NCBI RefSeq assembly: GCF_000143415.4
Contig: NW_003314373.1
Location: forward strand, 310,001 to 374,000
DNA length: 64,000 nucleotides
Source: Selaginella moellendorffii
Taxonomy: Eukaryota; Streptophyta; Lycopodiopsida; Selaginellales; Selaginellaceae
Direction of reading: 5' to 3'
Of this stretch, positions 1 to 10,760 are shown one piece after another (the stretch's first letter is position 1; every line of letters begins with the position of its first letter). A program made the translations under genes and the position numbers. Under the pieces are notes generated by a model. It searched no databases, was not told the origin of the DNA, and saw only the letters and a list, made by a program, of their open reading frames with translations.

Positions 1-21
1 TCGATCGACGAGCTAGGGTTT

Positions 22-2706
22 ATGGTACTATGGCGATTCAAGCTGCGGCATCTGGATCGACCGAGGCGCGCGCCGGCATTCTTGGAATCCCTGGCGCCCG
101 TCGCAGTAGTATCATCCGATCAAGACGATCTGGAGAGCGCTCTCCACAGGCTAGACCAGGGCGCGAGGGTGGAGTCGGACGAATTCGCGGCTCTACTCCG
201 GCAATGTGGGATCCAGGGCGCGCTCCCAGAGGGCCGGAAGATCCACGAACACATGGTGAGACGCGGCTACCAGGGTGAAAGATACCTCGAGAACTTGCTG
301 GTGGAGATGTATGGTAAGTGTGGGAGCTTGCCCGAGGCGTGGGATTGCTTCGCCCGGATCGCGCTTCCAAACCTCTACTCCTGGACGATTCTCATCACTG
401 CATATGCCCAAAACGGGCATTTGGATGAGGCACTGGTGTTCTTTAGCAAAATGGCTCTGGAGGGGATCAAGGCCAACGCCATCACCTTCGTCGTCGCTAT
501 CAATGCGTGCGCCATGCTCGGAGATCCCAGACGCGGTAAGGCTCTTCACGATTTCCTTGTTCCTTGTGGTTTTTTCGATTCCAGTCTTGTTGGAAACTCT
601 CTGATTCACATGTATGGCAAATGCAGGGACTTGGACGCGGCCAAAAGCGCTTTCAACGAGTTGAAGAAGAAAGATGTGGTGACTTGGAACTCGATCATAT
701 CGGCTTACGCGCAGAATGGTCGTGGGAAGGAAGCTCTCGAGCTCTACAACGACATGGACTGGACGCCGGACAAGATAACGTACGTCGGTGCTATCGAGGC
801 TTGTGCGAGCTCGCAAGACTTAGAACAGGGTAGAATGATCCACGCTAGGATTGACAAAGGTGGCGTCAAGCCCGACACAGTTCTCGAGAACAGCATCCTC
901 AACATGTACTGGAAGTGCCGGAGCCTAGACGATGCCAAGGCCATGTTTGCGACGATGGACAGTCCTTCGTTCGTGGCATGGAATATCATGATCCTGGCTT
1001 ACGCTCACAGCGGATACGTGAAGGAAGCACTCGAGACGTTCCAAAAGATGGACATTGAAGGTGTCGAGGCTGACTGCGTGAGCTTCTCCAGTGCTCTCGA
1101 CGCCTGTGCGCACGCGAAGGCACTAGAGTTTGGCAAGGCGATTCATGACAGCCTCGGTTGCTCGGACTCGAGAGCTGTTTGCGTCAACAACGCTCTCACG
1201 AACTTCTATGGGAGGTGTGGTCGTCCGGAGGATGCCAGGATTATCTTCGACCAGATGCCAATGAGAGACGTGATCTCGTGGACAGCCATGATCTCTGTTT
1301 ACGTCGAGACGGGATTCTCCGGAGAAGCTCTGGCTTTGTACAGGGAGATGTGCTTGGAGGGAGGAAAGCCGAATCAGGTGACGTTGAAGATCGCTCTGGA
1401 TGCTTGTGCGGAGCTGGGGGATCTATCAGCCGGGAAGGGAATTCATTCCTGCGTTCTCTGGAGCGAAGAAACGGCACCTCAAGTCGGTAACACGCTCGTC
1501 AACTTCTACAGTAGGTGTGGTGAAGTCCGGCTAGCTCGAGCAGCCTTTGACAAACTCCGAGAGCGGGACATGGCCTCCTGGACGACGATGTTTCGGGCCT
1601 ACGGCAACAATGGCGACGACCGGGAAGTCATCCAGCTCTTTCACGAGATGGTTCTCTCCGACGAACTACAGCCCGACACAGTCATCTTCAGCATCGCTTT
1701 GCAGTCGTGTGCCAACGTGAAGTCTCTAGCGGATGGCAAGGCGATTCACAAGTCTCTAGCCGACAGCAGCGAAGCCGTCCAGACCGACGTGGTTGTGTGC
1801 AACACGCTGCTGTCCATGTACGCCAAGTGTGGGGCCTCGGCCCACGCGAGAGCCGTGTTTGAGAGCATGAGCCGCCGGAACGTCATCACCTGGAACGGGA
1901 TCATGAAAGCTTACGCTTTGCAAGGCGAATTTGGCGAGGCACTGGCGCTGTTCCAGCGGCTCGAGGCCGAGAAGGAGGTGAAGCCCGACCGCGTGACGTT
2001 CGTGGTGGCAATCGACTGCTGCGCCTGCAAGCCATGCCTGGAAGAAGGGAGGAGAATCCACGCCAGTGTAGTTGCTTCCGGCCTCGACCTGGACCTCATC
2101 ATCGGCAACACGCTGGTAAACATGTATGGGAAGTGTGGACAAGTTGGAACCGCGAGGGGGCTGTTCGACAAGATGGTCGTCCGGGACGTGGTAACTTGGT
2201 CATCGCTGCTGGCAACGTATGCTTCCAACGGGCACGGCATGGAAGGACTGGAGCTCTTCCGGCTGATGCAGCAGGACTACACGGAGCCAAACGAAGTTAC
2301 GTTCCTGGGGGTGCTCTTCGCTTGCAGCCACCTCGGGTTCGTCCGCGAGTCCAAGAGCTACTTGTTCGCGATGCAGCGAGACTATGGACTGACGCCCGGC
2401 CAGGAGCACTTCTCGTGCGTGATCGATCTCCTAGCTCGCTCCGGGAGGCTGGACGAGGCCGAGGAGCTGGTTCGCGGCCTGCCGTTCCAGCCGGACAACG
2501 TGATCGTCACGTCGCTGCTGGGGGCTTGCACGACTCAGGGGGACTTGAAGCGCGGGATCCGAGCGGCGGAGCTGGTTTTCGGCCTGGACGCGAGCGACCA
2601 GGTGCCGTATGTGCTGCTGTGGAACATCTTCGCGGCCGCGGGGCACTGGGACGGCGTGGAGAGAGTGGAGAAGGCGCTTGGATGGAGGGCGCTGGAATTC
2701 ACTTGA
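22..2706 (+). CDS. PLS-class PPR protein, 894 aa, single exon
   Basis: Tandem helical repeats of about 31-36 residues run from roughly residue 60 to the C-terminus, with recurring MYGKCG, WNSIISAYAQNG and DACA elements that mark P, L and S motifs. The C-terminal part (GLTPGQEHFSCVIDLLARSG followed by DEAEELV) is the usual end of the repeat array. An E-like tail follows and stops about 45 residues later, with no DYW deaminase domain. PLS-class PPR proteins bind organelle RNA base by base and mostly specify C-to-U editing sites; a protein without DYW would need a deaminase partner. The N-terminus is Arg-rich with few acidic residues up to about residue 30, compatible with organelle import. The start is the first ATG of the frame, only 21 nt into the window, so the upstream region is not visible. 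The RNA target cannot be told by eye. Confidence 0.93.
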   Translation: MVLWRFKLRHLDRPRRAPAFLESLAPVAVVSSDQDDLESALHRLDQGARVESDEFAALLRQCGIQGALPEGRKIHEHMVRRGYQGERYLENLLVEMYGKCGSLPEAWDCFARIALPNLYSWTILITAYAQNGHLDEALVFFSKMALEGIKANAITFVVAINACAMLGDPRRGKALHDFLVPCGFFDSSLVGNSLIHMYGKCRDLDAAKSAFNELKKKDVVTWNSIISAYAQNGRGKEALELYNDMDWTPDKITYVGAIEACASSQDLEQGRMIHARIDKGGVKPDTVLENSILNMYWKCRSLDDAKAMFATMDSPSFVAWNIMILAYAHSGYVKEALETFQKMDIEGVEADCVSFSSALDACAHAKALEFGKAIHDSLGCSDSRAVCVNNALTNFYGRCGRPEDARIIFDQMPMRDVISWTAMISVYVETGFSGEALALYREMCLEGGKPNQVTLKIALDACAELGDLSAGKGIHSCVLWSEETAPQVGNTLVNFYSRCGEVRLARAAFDKLRERDMASWTTMFRAYGNNGDDREVIQLFHEMVLSDELQPDTVIFSIALQSCANVKSLADGKAIHKSLADSSEAVQTDVVVCNTLLSMYAKCGASAHARAVFESMSRRNVITWNGIMKAYALQGEFGEALALFQRLEAEKEVKPDRVTFVVAIDCCACKPCLEEGRRIHASVVASGLDLDLIIGNTLVNMYGKCGQVGTARGLFDKMVVRDVVTWSSLLATYASNGHGMEGLELFRLMQQDYTEPNEVTFLGVLFACSHLGFVRESKSYLFAMQRDYGLTPGQEHFSCVIDLLARSGRLDEAEELVRGLPFQPDNVIVTSLLGACTTQGDLKRGIRAAELVFGLDASDQVPYVLLWNIFAAAGHWDGVERVEKALGWRALEFT

Positions 2707-2937
2707 AAATGGTCGATCGAAACCATGGTCGATTCATCGTGAAAATGGTCGATCCATCGTGTGTGTGAGTCTCCAGGGAAGTGGTCGATCGCACAGTGGA
2801 AGTTTTGGGCGCTCCGAGAACACCGGAAACTATCGCGAGGAAGAAGGGCGAATATCCTGGAATTGGAGATCCTATTTTTCCCTTGGGCATTAATCTATTT
2901 TAGGGTTCCTGGCTTGGGAGGGATTTAGGGTTTGTGG

Positions 2938-5667
2938 ATGGATCTCAACGTGCTGCCAGAGGAGACGGAGGAGGAGGAGGAATGCCAGGTCGCATTGCAG
3001 GAGGAAATTGAAGCGGCGGCGGAAGAGAATCCAGAGGAGGAGGAGGCGGCGGAGGAGGATGGCCGCGTCGAGACGGGCGTGGAGACGTATCGGCGGGTAA
3101 ATGAGAGAGAGAGATTGAAATATCGAATTGAGAATCCCTTGTCTCGCCCAGGAGCGCGAGGAACGAAGGGCGAGGCTGAAACGAAAGCTTGAGAACGCTT
3201 CTATACAACCCGAGAAACCCCGCCGGGCTCCAGCAGCTCCAGCTCCGCCCCCACCGCAGCAACAGTATGCTGCTTCTTCGATTCCTTTGATTCCCAAGGG
3301 TACCACTCAGATTTTTTGTTCTTGGTTTCGTTTTCATTTGGTTTTCCTTAGGCTGGATCGATTGTCCTCCATTTGGCGAGCCTGTTCTCAGGTTTGTCCC
3401 ATCTAAAGTCTTTCTTGGGGAGGCCTACAATGCTGCCATAGAGCCGGGGAAGCGATATAGCTGGAAGCGTATCCTACGACAGCACAAGGATGTTGGTTTG
3501 ATAATCGATCTCACCAACACGACCAGATACTACTCCGCGAACGAAGTGACGAGAGCTGGTCTCAGCCATTTCAAAGTAAGCTGCTTTTTCTTGCTTCTGT
3601 GTATTACATCGTCTTGCTCACTGCTTAGATTCCATGCAAAGGTAGGAACGAAGTCCCTGACGCTGAGGCTGTAAATACTTTTGTCTATGAGGTATGCGAT
3701 TCTGTTTTCTATGGCGTAATGCCGGTGTAACTGTTGCGCTTAGACACATCGCTACCTTCAAAGATCCAAGACCTCACGCGTCCTCGTTCACTGCACGCAC
3801 GGATTTAACAGGACCGGGTACATGATTGTCAACTATCTCGTTCGCTATTGCGGCCTCCCCGTGACTCAGGTGTGCTTATTGTTTTTATTTTTGTCTCGCA
3901 TTCGGAACTTTGATTTCTTTCCGTGTAGGCTCTCGCAAAATTCGCCGCTGCAAGGCCTCCCGGTATCTATAAAAAGAGCTACATTCGGAAATTATATGCG
4001 CTCTACCACGACCCCACTCCTTTCGCTGCTCCTGCTGTTCCTGATTGGAAAAGGCTCGATTTGAATGGTACCGTCGATGATGATGACGGCGATGACGACG
4101 AGGACGACCATACGCTAGACCGGCAAGAAAACGCTGCTCCAATGACAAACGATGATGTTCTTGGCGATGCAATTTCAAGTGAGGAGCAAATCGAACTCCA
4201 ACGATTGTGTCTGTCGTTGCTTGACCTGGTAAGCCATCGGAATTCTTCGGCTGATCTGTTCGACTTCAACCTCCAGGCTTCACAATCCAGAAACATGTCT
4301 TTTCCAGGCTCACATCCCGTGTCGCTGGACAGGTACGCTCCTTTCTTGTTATGTATCTGATTCTTACAAGGCCTGGGCAGGAGCAAGCTTCAACTGCTGA
4401 AACAACATTACTATTTTGCAACGTGGAAAGCGGATGGAACCAGATACATGATGCTCTTACTTTCTTATGGCTGCTACCTTATTGATAGGAAGTTTGAGTT
4501 TAGGAGAATCCAGATGCGGTTTCCTCATCCTCGAAAGGTGTGGAATTGCGAAGTTGGTTGAGACTATTCTACTCTCTATCTTGTTTAGGACTCTCCTTTG
4601 CCCGTGCATCATATGACGCTCCTAGACGGAGAAATGGTGATTGACAAACATCCAGAGACGGGGAAACTGGAGAGGAGGTACCTCATATATGACATGATGG
4701 TCGTTAACGCCGAGTCACTTGTCAAGGTTCGTCCGATTGTTCGTGGAGCTATTTAGCCTGGTTGACTTTTGCAGAAACCCTTTTCGCAAAGATTTCATGG
4801 GATAGAATCGGACGTTATAAGGCCCAGACACAATGACGCGGGCTCAAGTGGCTACCTTTACAAGGATGAAGAATTCAGAGTATGAAACCTTTGGGACCAT
4901 GTTTGTGCTTCACCTGCTTCGCTTTGTTTTTTTCCAGGTCCGTAGGAAAAACTTTTGGCCCCTTTCGAGCACAAAACTGCTTTTCCAGAAGCTCATTCCC
5001 GGTCTTTCGCACCGATCAGATGGACTCATCTTCCAGGTTTGTAACTTGATCATACTTGTCGGCCGACACAAGCTCGTTTTCGCAATGCAGGGATTTGAGA
5101 TGCCATATGTTTGCCGAACGTCAGATAGTTTACTGAAGTGGAAGTTTCCCAGTTTAAACTCAGTGGATTTTTACCTTCAGGTGGGACGCTAATGGCTGTC
5201 TATCACGTTCTAAGTTTTGGGATGTTTGCTTTCAGAGATCAGGGGATACTTTTACTTTGTCGCTGTTAGAGAAAGGAAACCATCAAGTGCTCCCGGGAGC
5301 TTCTGTAAGTTTTGATGGTAAGTCGCCTGGCAAGTACGCGGCGATCCTGATTCTCGGCTTGACAGACTCGGTTGATCCCTCGACGCTGGAGAACAAGGTG
5401 ATCGAGTGCTCGTGGAACAACGAGAGGCAGTCCTGGGAATTCATGCGATTGAGGCCGGACAAGCCGCTTGCAAACGCGTTCAACACGTATAGAAAGGTTT
5501 GCGCGCTAAGCTGAGCTAGCGGGGTTTCTTACGCATTCTTGCCATGTTGATCTCAGGTATTCAATAGCATCAAGGACAACATCACACAGGAAGAGCTAGT
5601 TGAGGAGATCGACAGAACGGTCAAGCTCCCCATGTACAAAGAAAAGGACAAACAGTTTCTGAAGTAA
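2938..5667 (+). CDS. Bifunctional mRNA capping enzyme (RNA triphosphatase-guanylyltransferase), 13 exons
   Basis: The nuclear enzyme removes the 5' gamma phosphate of nascent mRNA and adds GMP. Exons read as 2938-3096, 3152-3299, 3352-3575, 3629-3691, 3744-3869, 3929-4332, 4381-4537, 4589-4726, 4775-4879, 4938-5036, 5091-5180, 5236-5496 and 5557-5667; the sum is 2085 nt, in frame, 694 aa. An acidic and Pro-rich N-terminus leads into a cysteine-phosphatase-type domain with the P-loop HCTHGFNRTGYM in exon 5. The guanylyltransferase domain has the nucleotidyl-lysine motif KADGTRYM in exon 7, LLDGEMV in exon 8, SDGLIFQ in exon 10 and LLKWK in exon 11. The C-terminal VKLPMY matches the plant enzyme end. 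An Asp/Glu-rich linker separates the domains. Inside exon 6 a 48-nt stretch (4229-4276) has GT..AG ends and is a multiple of three, so it may be an intron; removing it gives 678 aa. The ATG at 2938 is the first of the frame. Confidence 0.93.
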
Positions 5668-5867
5668 GTTAAGCTGACTTGTCCGCAGATGGAGGAGAAA
5701 CTATACATTTATGTTGTTCAACCAAAAGCTAAGTAGTCAAAAGAATGGTGTTGATTACGATTACCAAGGCATAGAAGAAGTTTCCTCTCAAAAGTGGAGA
5801 CGCATACCTTCGTCTTTTTCTTGAATGCAGCGAAAGCAATTTGCCAACAATGTGTGCTCCTTGCTTA

Positions 5868-6180
5868 TGCCACTTTCATATCCTCCAAAAAATCGAAGTA
5901 CGAGGCACTCAAACTAAAGCTAACTCATGAGAGACTTGGGTTTATAGCTATATATATAAGTATGAATAGAAACATGCAAATATGAGTGTCATTATAAAGG
6001 CAAATGATTCTCCCATACACTTTATCGAGTTAAATTTCCCACAAAAGACTTTAGAATATTTTCCAATAGCTAATTTATAATCTTTATTTGCCCATTTGAT
6101 TATGGATTTTTACCACTACTCATACTCAATTTATCTTTAACTTCTCAAAAATCATTTGCCAAAACTTAAATGTGAACTTA
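5868..6180 (-). mobile_element. Ty3/gypsy integrase relic (third, isolated copy)
   Basis: Read on the minus strand, this AT-rich stretch gives broken integrase-like peptide: FWQMIFEKL, then a degenerate counterpart of the HPQTDGQTE motif, then a counterpart of LLEN..FVGN. Stops and frameshifts are frequent. The same sequence occurs at about 36.53-36.91 kb and 43.0-43.4 kb inside the 4.3 kb repeat, so this is a dispersed element. The match to integrase is by recognition of the motif order and should be confirmed by translated search. Confidence 0.55.
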
Positions 6181-6483
6181 AGATCCCAACCATTTACAAT
6201 CTTTGATGATACATAGTACAAAGAACTGGTCTCCTAGAGCTGGACAAACGCTACACAATAACTTGCTACAATTGTGCATGGTTTGAGCTTCTTGGCTGCC
6301 ATGAAATCGTTAAACAACCTTGTCTTTTGTAGGACTGTTCAAGCGGCACAAACATCAACACATAATTAGATCATATTCAGTTCTAATTGTTTTCACATGT
6401 TCGTGGAGAAGAATCTTTGAATGTCAAGTTGACAATTATTTGCCAGGTTTGTTATAAGTGGCGTCACAACTCCCAAAAATCAA

Positions 6484-7260
6484 ACTAGAATGGAATTGAC
6501 ATGGCTTCTCTTGCTGCTCTTCTTTCTGACCATGGGCTTCACTGCTTTAAGGAGGAACATTGCCTCCATCTCCAGGATGGCCACTTCGACGTTTTGGCCA
6601 CCTCTATCTTGTTGGGAAGGAAGCACACGGATCTCCGCAAGCACTCTTCCGAAAATGTGGCCCAATCATGTATCTGAAGCTGGGACTAGTGCCAAGCATC
6701 GTTGTCTCCAGTCCAGGACAATGGCTTGGCATTTGCTTCGGCTCACCATAGCGCACTCCAATTCCCACATTGTTGTAGCCAACGAGCTCATTGATCAAAA
6801 GATATGGCCTCTATAAAGTGGCTGCGAAAGATTTGCCAAGTTACAAAGCAGAGAATAGATTCTTTTTCTTGGGTGAGATCAGAAGAACTGTCAAGAGTCT
6901 TTCGAGAACCGAATGATAGGAAAGCGGCAGTAAACTTGCGAGAGCTCAAGATTGTCAACTTTCACATTCAACGGATATATTGATGAGCAAGAGATTTTTT
7001 GGTGATGCTTCCAGAAGTAAACCAAAAATCCATAGAGTCCCAGAGATCTGTACTCCAGAGCTTAAGCATGGGCGCCAAGTTCCACATTACTGAGTTTATT
7101 CCAGCCTACCTTGAGTGGCATCCGTCAATTCAAGAAGATATATGAGATTCAAGACAATTCTTGCAGAAAATACTCGAATCACGTCAGGGTCCCAAGGATT
7201 TCATGGATGTCATGCTAGAGAACTTAAAGGAGGAAGGGAGGGGTTGTCAAAGCAATGATA
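6484..7260 (+). pseudogene. Decayed cytochrome P450
   Basis: The DNA follows the start of the intact P450 at 26185. A hydrophobic N-terminus is followed by the proline hinge (CCTCCATCTCCAGGATGG), then counterparts of LQALSKKYGPIMFLKLG and of the ...FASRPYLLI segment in shifting frames. Further down, pieces match the FTFNAFTMILMSKRYFGD region and the KDFMD region. Several frameshifts and stops break the frame. Nothing equivalent to the heme-binding second exon is visible, so the copy is truncated as well as decayed. It is a dead paralogue. Confidence 0.75.
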
Positions 7261-7309
7261 ACAGATAGAAAATTATCAAACTAGACCAAATCAACATGCC
7301 AACATTTTG

Positions 7310-7402
7310 AGCCAGACAAGCTGCTTACAAACGCGTTCAACATGTATAGAAAGGTTTTCACTCTAAGCTGAGCTAGCTGGGTTTCTTATGCATTCTTTGG
7401 CA
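7310..7402 (+). repeat. Stray copy of capping-enzyme exon 12 end and intron 12
   Basis: This block repeats 5453-5548 of the capping enzyme gene: the coding end of exon 12 (codons for DKPLANAFNTYRK, with changes), the splice donor and the intron up to the GCATGTTGAT sequence. It keeps the same orientation and about nine positions in ten. It lies 1.8 kb downstream of its source and carries no other exon. The copy ends where a palindromic AT tract begins at 7403. Confidence 0.85.
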
Positions 7403-7561
7403 TGTTGATATGGTTTTATATCCAATCATGTCAATTGATATGATTGATCATATGATATATTATATCCATTGATCATATGATTAATCAATATGGTTTGGAT
7501 ATAATTGATATGATTGGATATAACATATCAACATTCTTGGCATGTTGATATGGTTTGATAA
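7403..7561. repeat. AT-rich imperfect palindrome
   Basis: The tract is built from repeated TTGATATG, GATCATATGAT and TTGGATATAA words on both strands, so one half can fold on the other. The sequence TTGGCATGTTGATATGGTTT occurs at both edges (about 7398 and 7540), so the palindrome is bordered by a direct repeat. This resembles slippage or a small insertion with its target duplication. No coding content is visible. Confidence 0.6.
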
Positions 7562-8304
7562 TTTTCGCTTATCAGGGTAGAGGTAAGTTGCAACTACAGT
7601 TTTCTTTGGGTATGAGGCGCAACTAGGCATTTCCCACCTCTGGGCATTTGCAGTTCATGCCAGTGCAAGAAAGAAGTAGCTCAGTGGAGTACAAGGCACA
7701 AACTATTTCATCAGATCAGGCTCGTGGATGGTTACTTCATGAGTTAATTTTTAAGAGTGCATCTCAGATAACAAGTCGGATTTCGAGATGACGAGATGAG
7801 ATTGACTTTTATAAAGTTGCAGATTCCGACTTTAGGCATTTAGAACTCAATATGGAGTGTTCTAAATCTCTCTGTTTGTGGACTCTGCTTCAATGTTAAT
7901 TAAGAACAACTCTATCAAAAATAATGTTAGCCACAAATTCCTTTGCTTCATAAACTAGCCACCAATGGCAACCTCAAGAAACTAAATGAGCCTCACATAA
8001 AGGGATTCCAAAATCAATATAACTATAGAGAAAAGATGGGTAAAATGGATATACAGCATACAACACCACCATCTTCGGTTTGACCCATTTTTTGGCAGCT
8101 CCCACTTTAGTGCCATGATCTATTTTTGGTTGTTAGGTTTATCCTCTACTAACAGTCTACAAGTTTGCCTTTTGATTGTAATCTTGCTATTTAATCATCT
8201 AACTGCTATAATTTCTTGAGTAAGTATTCCAGCAGCCGATATATATAAATATGTCACTCTGAACAGCTGCTTTGGCATAGCAAAAGCACTACTGACAAAA
8301 TCAA
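7562..8304. other. Intergenic DNA, no gene seen
   Basis: No ORF above background, RNA gene or clear repeat was recognised here. The tract lies between the palindrome and the gag-like ORF and could be further decayed retrotransposon sequence. Confidence 0.4.
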
Positions 8305-8724
8305 TCAATGATCCAGTTTCATCCATACAGACACTTCTTTGTCATAGTTTCCTTCTCCTACACAGCTGCCTGAGACTAAAGTGGTGGAATGCAACACCAT
8401 TAATTTCTTTTGTACTGACTGGACGATATCTACATAAGATTTCTCCCATCTAGACTCATCTGTCCGTAATGCACTTTGGGATCCACCAGTTTGGAGATAT
8501 AGTGAAGATCTCAAATACCTTGCAAAATGAAGCAACCAACATTGGAAGTCCTCACACCCATCCTCTGTCAGAGCTCTCACCCATGCTTGTACTTTCCCCA
8601 CCAGCGACCTCATAAACTTCAAACACTGTGCTATGTCTGTCAAGATATGATTAGAGGCACAATATTGAGTGAAATTATTAATATGATCATGTGGAAGAAA
8701 CCCTGAAAACATAGGCAAATTCAT
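8305..8724 (-). mobile_element. Gag-like ORF, probable retrotransposon relic (139 aa)
   Basis: An open frame of 139 codons reads LPMFSGFLPHDHINNFTQYC near its start, then a helical stretch ending FMRSLVGKVQAW. This spacing resembles the capsid part of Ty3/gypsy gag, where a short Leu-Pro-x-Phe-x-Gly start leads to a ...L.G.A..W segment. No zinc knuckle, protease or reverse transcriptase follows. The region around it is AT-rich and gene-poor. It could instead be a chance ORF. Confidence 0.35.
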
Positions 8725-9522
8725 GGCGTGCTAGAGAAAGTGGATTGTTAGGTGTTCCATGTTGAGCTCCAAATGCCCAAAGTCAGAATTTGCACCAATG
8801 AAAAAGACCACTATCCAAGATGCACTCCTGGAAATCTAGTTCGTGACACAAAATGATGCCACCATTTTTACCATCACTATAGTTGCCTATGAGATCTCTT
8901 TGATGCTGAGATCTTAAATTCTTTCAAAGAGAACAACAATGTGAGTGGCCTTAGCATCAAACTTTTGTGTAATTCTTGTTCTACCTATAAGTATTGAAGA
9001 GATTTGACTCCCATACAACAAGTGGTGGTGAGAAAACGAAAAAGACATTTGCAGCACTTCTATGCTATGATTTGGGTAGAAACAGTGGCGTCATTGTGTC
9101 GTGCTCTATATTATACACTTGGAACTAGAGATAAAGATTGGCAAGGCATTTTAATTATCTATTGAAAAACTTAGATTAGCCAAAAGATTTTTTAACTTCC
9201 TAGTTTCTTTATTTGTAGCTTGCGTTTTCATCTGAGCGTTTCGGCTCACAGGTCCAGAACTTGAAAAAAATATATGATCAGGCTAAGCGTTTCGGGTCAC
9301 ATAGAGAACTTGACAGAATATGTGATCTGACATATTCCGTCAAGTCCTTTCAGGTTTTGCATGATTGAAAGCTGTCGGATCGCTTATAAAATTTATATTT
9401 TTTTGCTATTCCTAGCAAAAAAATAATCATTAAATAAATTTATAAATCATGAATGAAATGTAATAAGCAACCAAATGTTTTTACCTCTTGCCCTAAAAAC
9501 AGAGATTAGGGCTTTGCTTGAG
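8725..9522. other. Intergenic DNA with one strong hairpin
   Basis: No gene was seen. At 9308-9345 a 16-nt arm (ACTTGACAGAATATGT) faces its reverse complement with one mismatch across a 6-nt loop. Just upstream, AGCGTTTCGG followed by TCACA occurs twice, near 9235 and 9286. The tract ends at the promoter side of the DUF493 gene. Confidence 0.5.
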
Positions 9523-10312
9523 ATGGGGAGTGCTGTCTATGGCGGCATTGCGGTGAGCAGGATCCGGGGAGTCGCGGCGGCCGCCGGCAGCGGCAGATTC
9601 AAGCCGGAGTCTTCGATCTACTGCAAATGCCGGGCTTACAATGGCGACGGGAGCAGTGGGAATGGCGGGAACGGAGGCGACAAGAGGCCCCCCCAGGATG
9701 CGCTTCTCAGGGCGCTCTCAGGTTTTGTTTCTGGCGATTGGTGTGTGGTGGCTGGGATTGAGCGAGTTTTGGATTCGCAGAGGTTTCCAAGCGCGATGGT
9801 CGAGTGGGGAAGACTCTCAATGTCGTGATTGGAGGCTATCTTCCTGAGGATCAATGGAAGGCATTGGACGAACGGGTATGTGAGACTGAAAGAAAGAAAA
9901 GCTTGCAATCTAACAGCCTCTTTAAAGCTTTGCACCAGGTGAATCTCTACCCGATGGTGAGGAGATTCACAGCGATTGGGAGAGGAGGCGACGATTTCGC
10001 GCAGGCGATGGTGGTTGCCGTGGAGACTGTTCTTCAGTCTCCAATTCCACGGGTAAAGTTTCGTGTTTTTCCTTTCTCTTTTCTTACGAGAGATGTTTGA
10101 CACAGGCCTGGGTTTCCAAGAGATTGTCGTCCAGAGGCAAGTATATATCCGTGAGAATCGGCCCCGTCGTGGTGAATTCCGGAGATCAAGTAAGTGAAAC
10201 GTTTCCAGCGCTAGAGAAGGAGCTTACCATCCATAGATTTTTCTTCTTCCAACAGGTTCGAGCTGTCTATAACGCGATGAGACGGGACGTGCGAATGAAA
10301 TACTTCTTGTAG
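9523..10312 (+). CDS. DUF493-domain protein, probably plastid, 5 exons
   Basis: Exons 9523-9721, 9781-9875, 9939-10052, 10106-10189 and 10256-10312 give 549 nt, 182 aa. The N-terminal 60 residues are rich in Gly, Ala, Ser and Arg, as in a plastid transit peptide. The domain follows: GKTLNVVIGG, then VNLYPMVRRFTAIGRGGDDF, then LSSRGKYISVRIGPVVVNSG, and the very conserved end VYNAMRRDVRMKYFL. Plant DUF493 proteins have no settled function; the fold is a small ferredoxin-like alpha-beta domain. The third intron end is supported by restoring the LDER-VNLYPM junction typical of the family. The start is the ATG at 9523; an upstream in-frame ATG at 9475 is possible but gives an unlikely hydrophobic lead. 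Confidence 0.88.
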
Positions 10313-10760
10313 CTCTTCGATCCATTTATAAGAATCCATCCCAAGTAAGATCCATACTTTATTTTTTCTCGTCCAATTTTTTTTTTTTTTTCATCCATTG
10401 TTTGATCGTAATTCCTTTCTTCTTTCTTTAACAGGGAGCCTCACGCATTCGTTTGAGTTGTACATAGGAAAAAAAAAAGCTTTCGCTCGCTTGGATGGAA
10501 TTGAACCGGCGACCTGGAGAGTCTGACAAGTGTCGCAACCGCGTATCGCTAGATCAGCAGTCAATGGAAGCCCGGCATTTCAAATTTGCTCGATAGGGTT
10601 CCAAGGCTCTTCCTCTTTTCCACGCTCTCTCTCACGCGCTGTCCACCGATCGATCGATCAATCAATTCGAGCTCCGGATCACGCCAGGTGTGCCTTTGGT
10701 CTTTGCTTCCTCCTGTGGCAGGGATTTCACTCAGGGAATGCGACTGGGATTGTCGCGGCC
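10313..10760. other. Intergenic region with tRNA-like A/B-box relic
   Basis: On the minus strand at about 10475-10560 a perfect B-box-type sequence (GGTTCAATTCC) lies downstream of an A-box-like TAGCGATACGCGG, and a run of ten T follows. The acceptor and T stems do not pair, so this is not a working tRNA. It may be the head of a tRNA-derived SINE or a dead tRNA. A poly-T tract lies at about 10377-10390. Confidence 0.3.

Noticed and set aside
10475-10560. A functional tRNA gene on the minus strand
   Set aside because: The acceptor stem and most of the T stem do not pair, and no anticodon arm can be formed.
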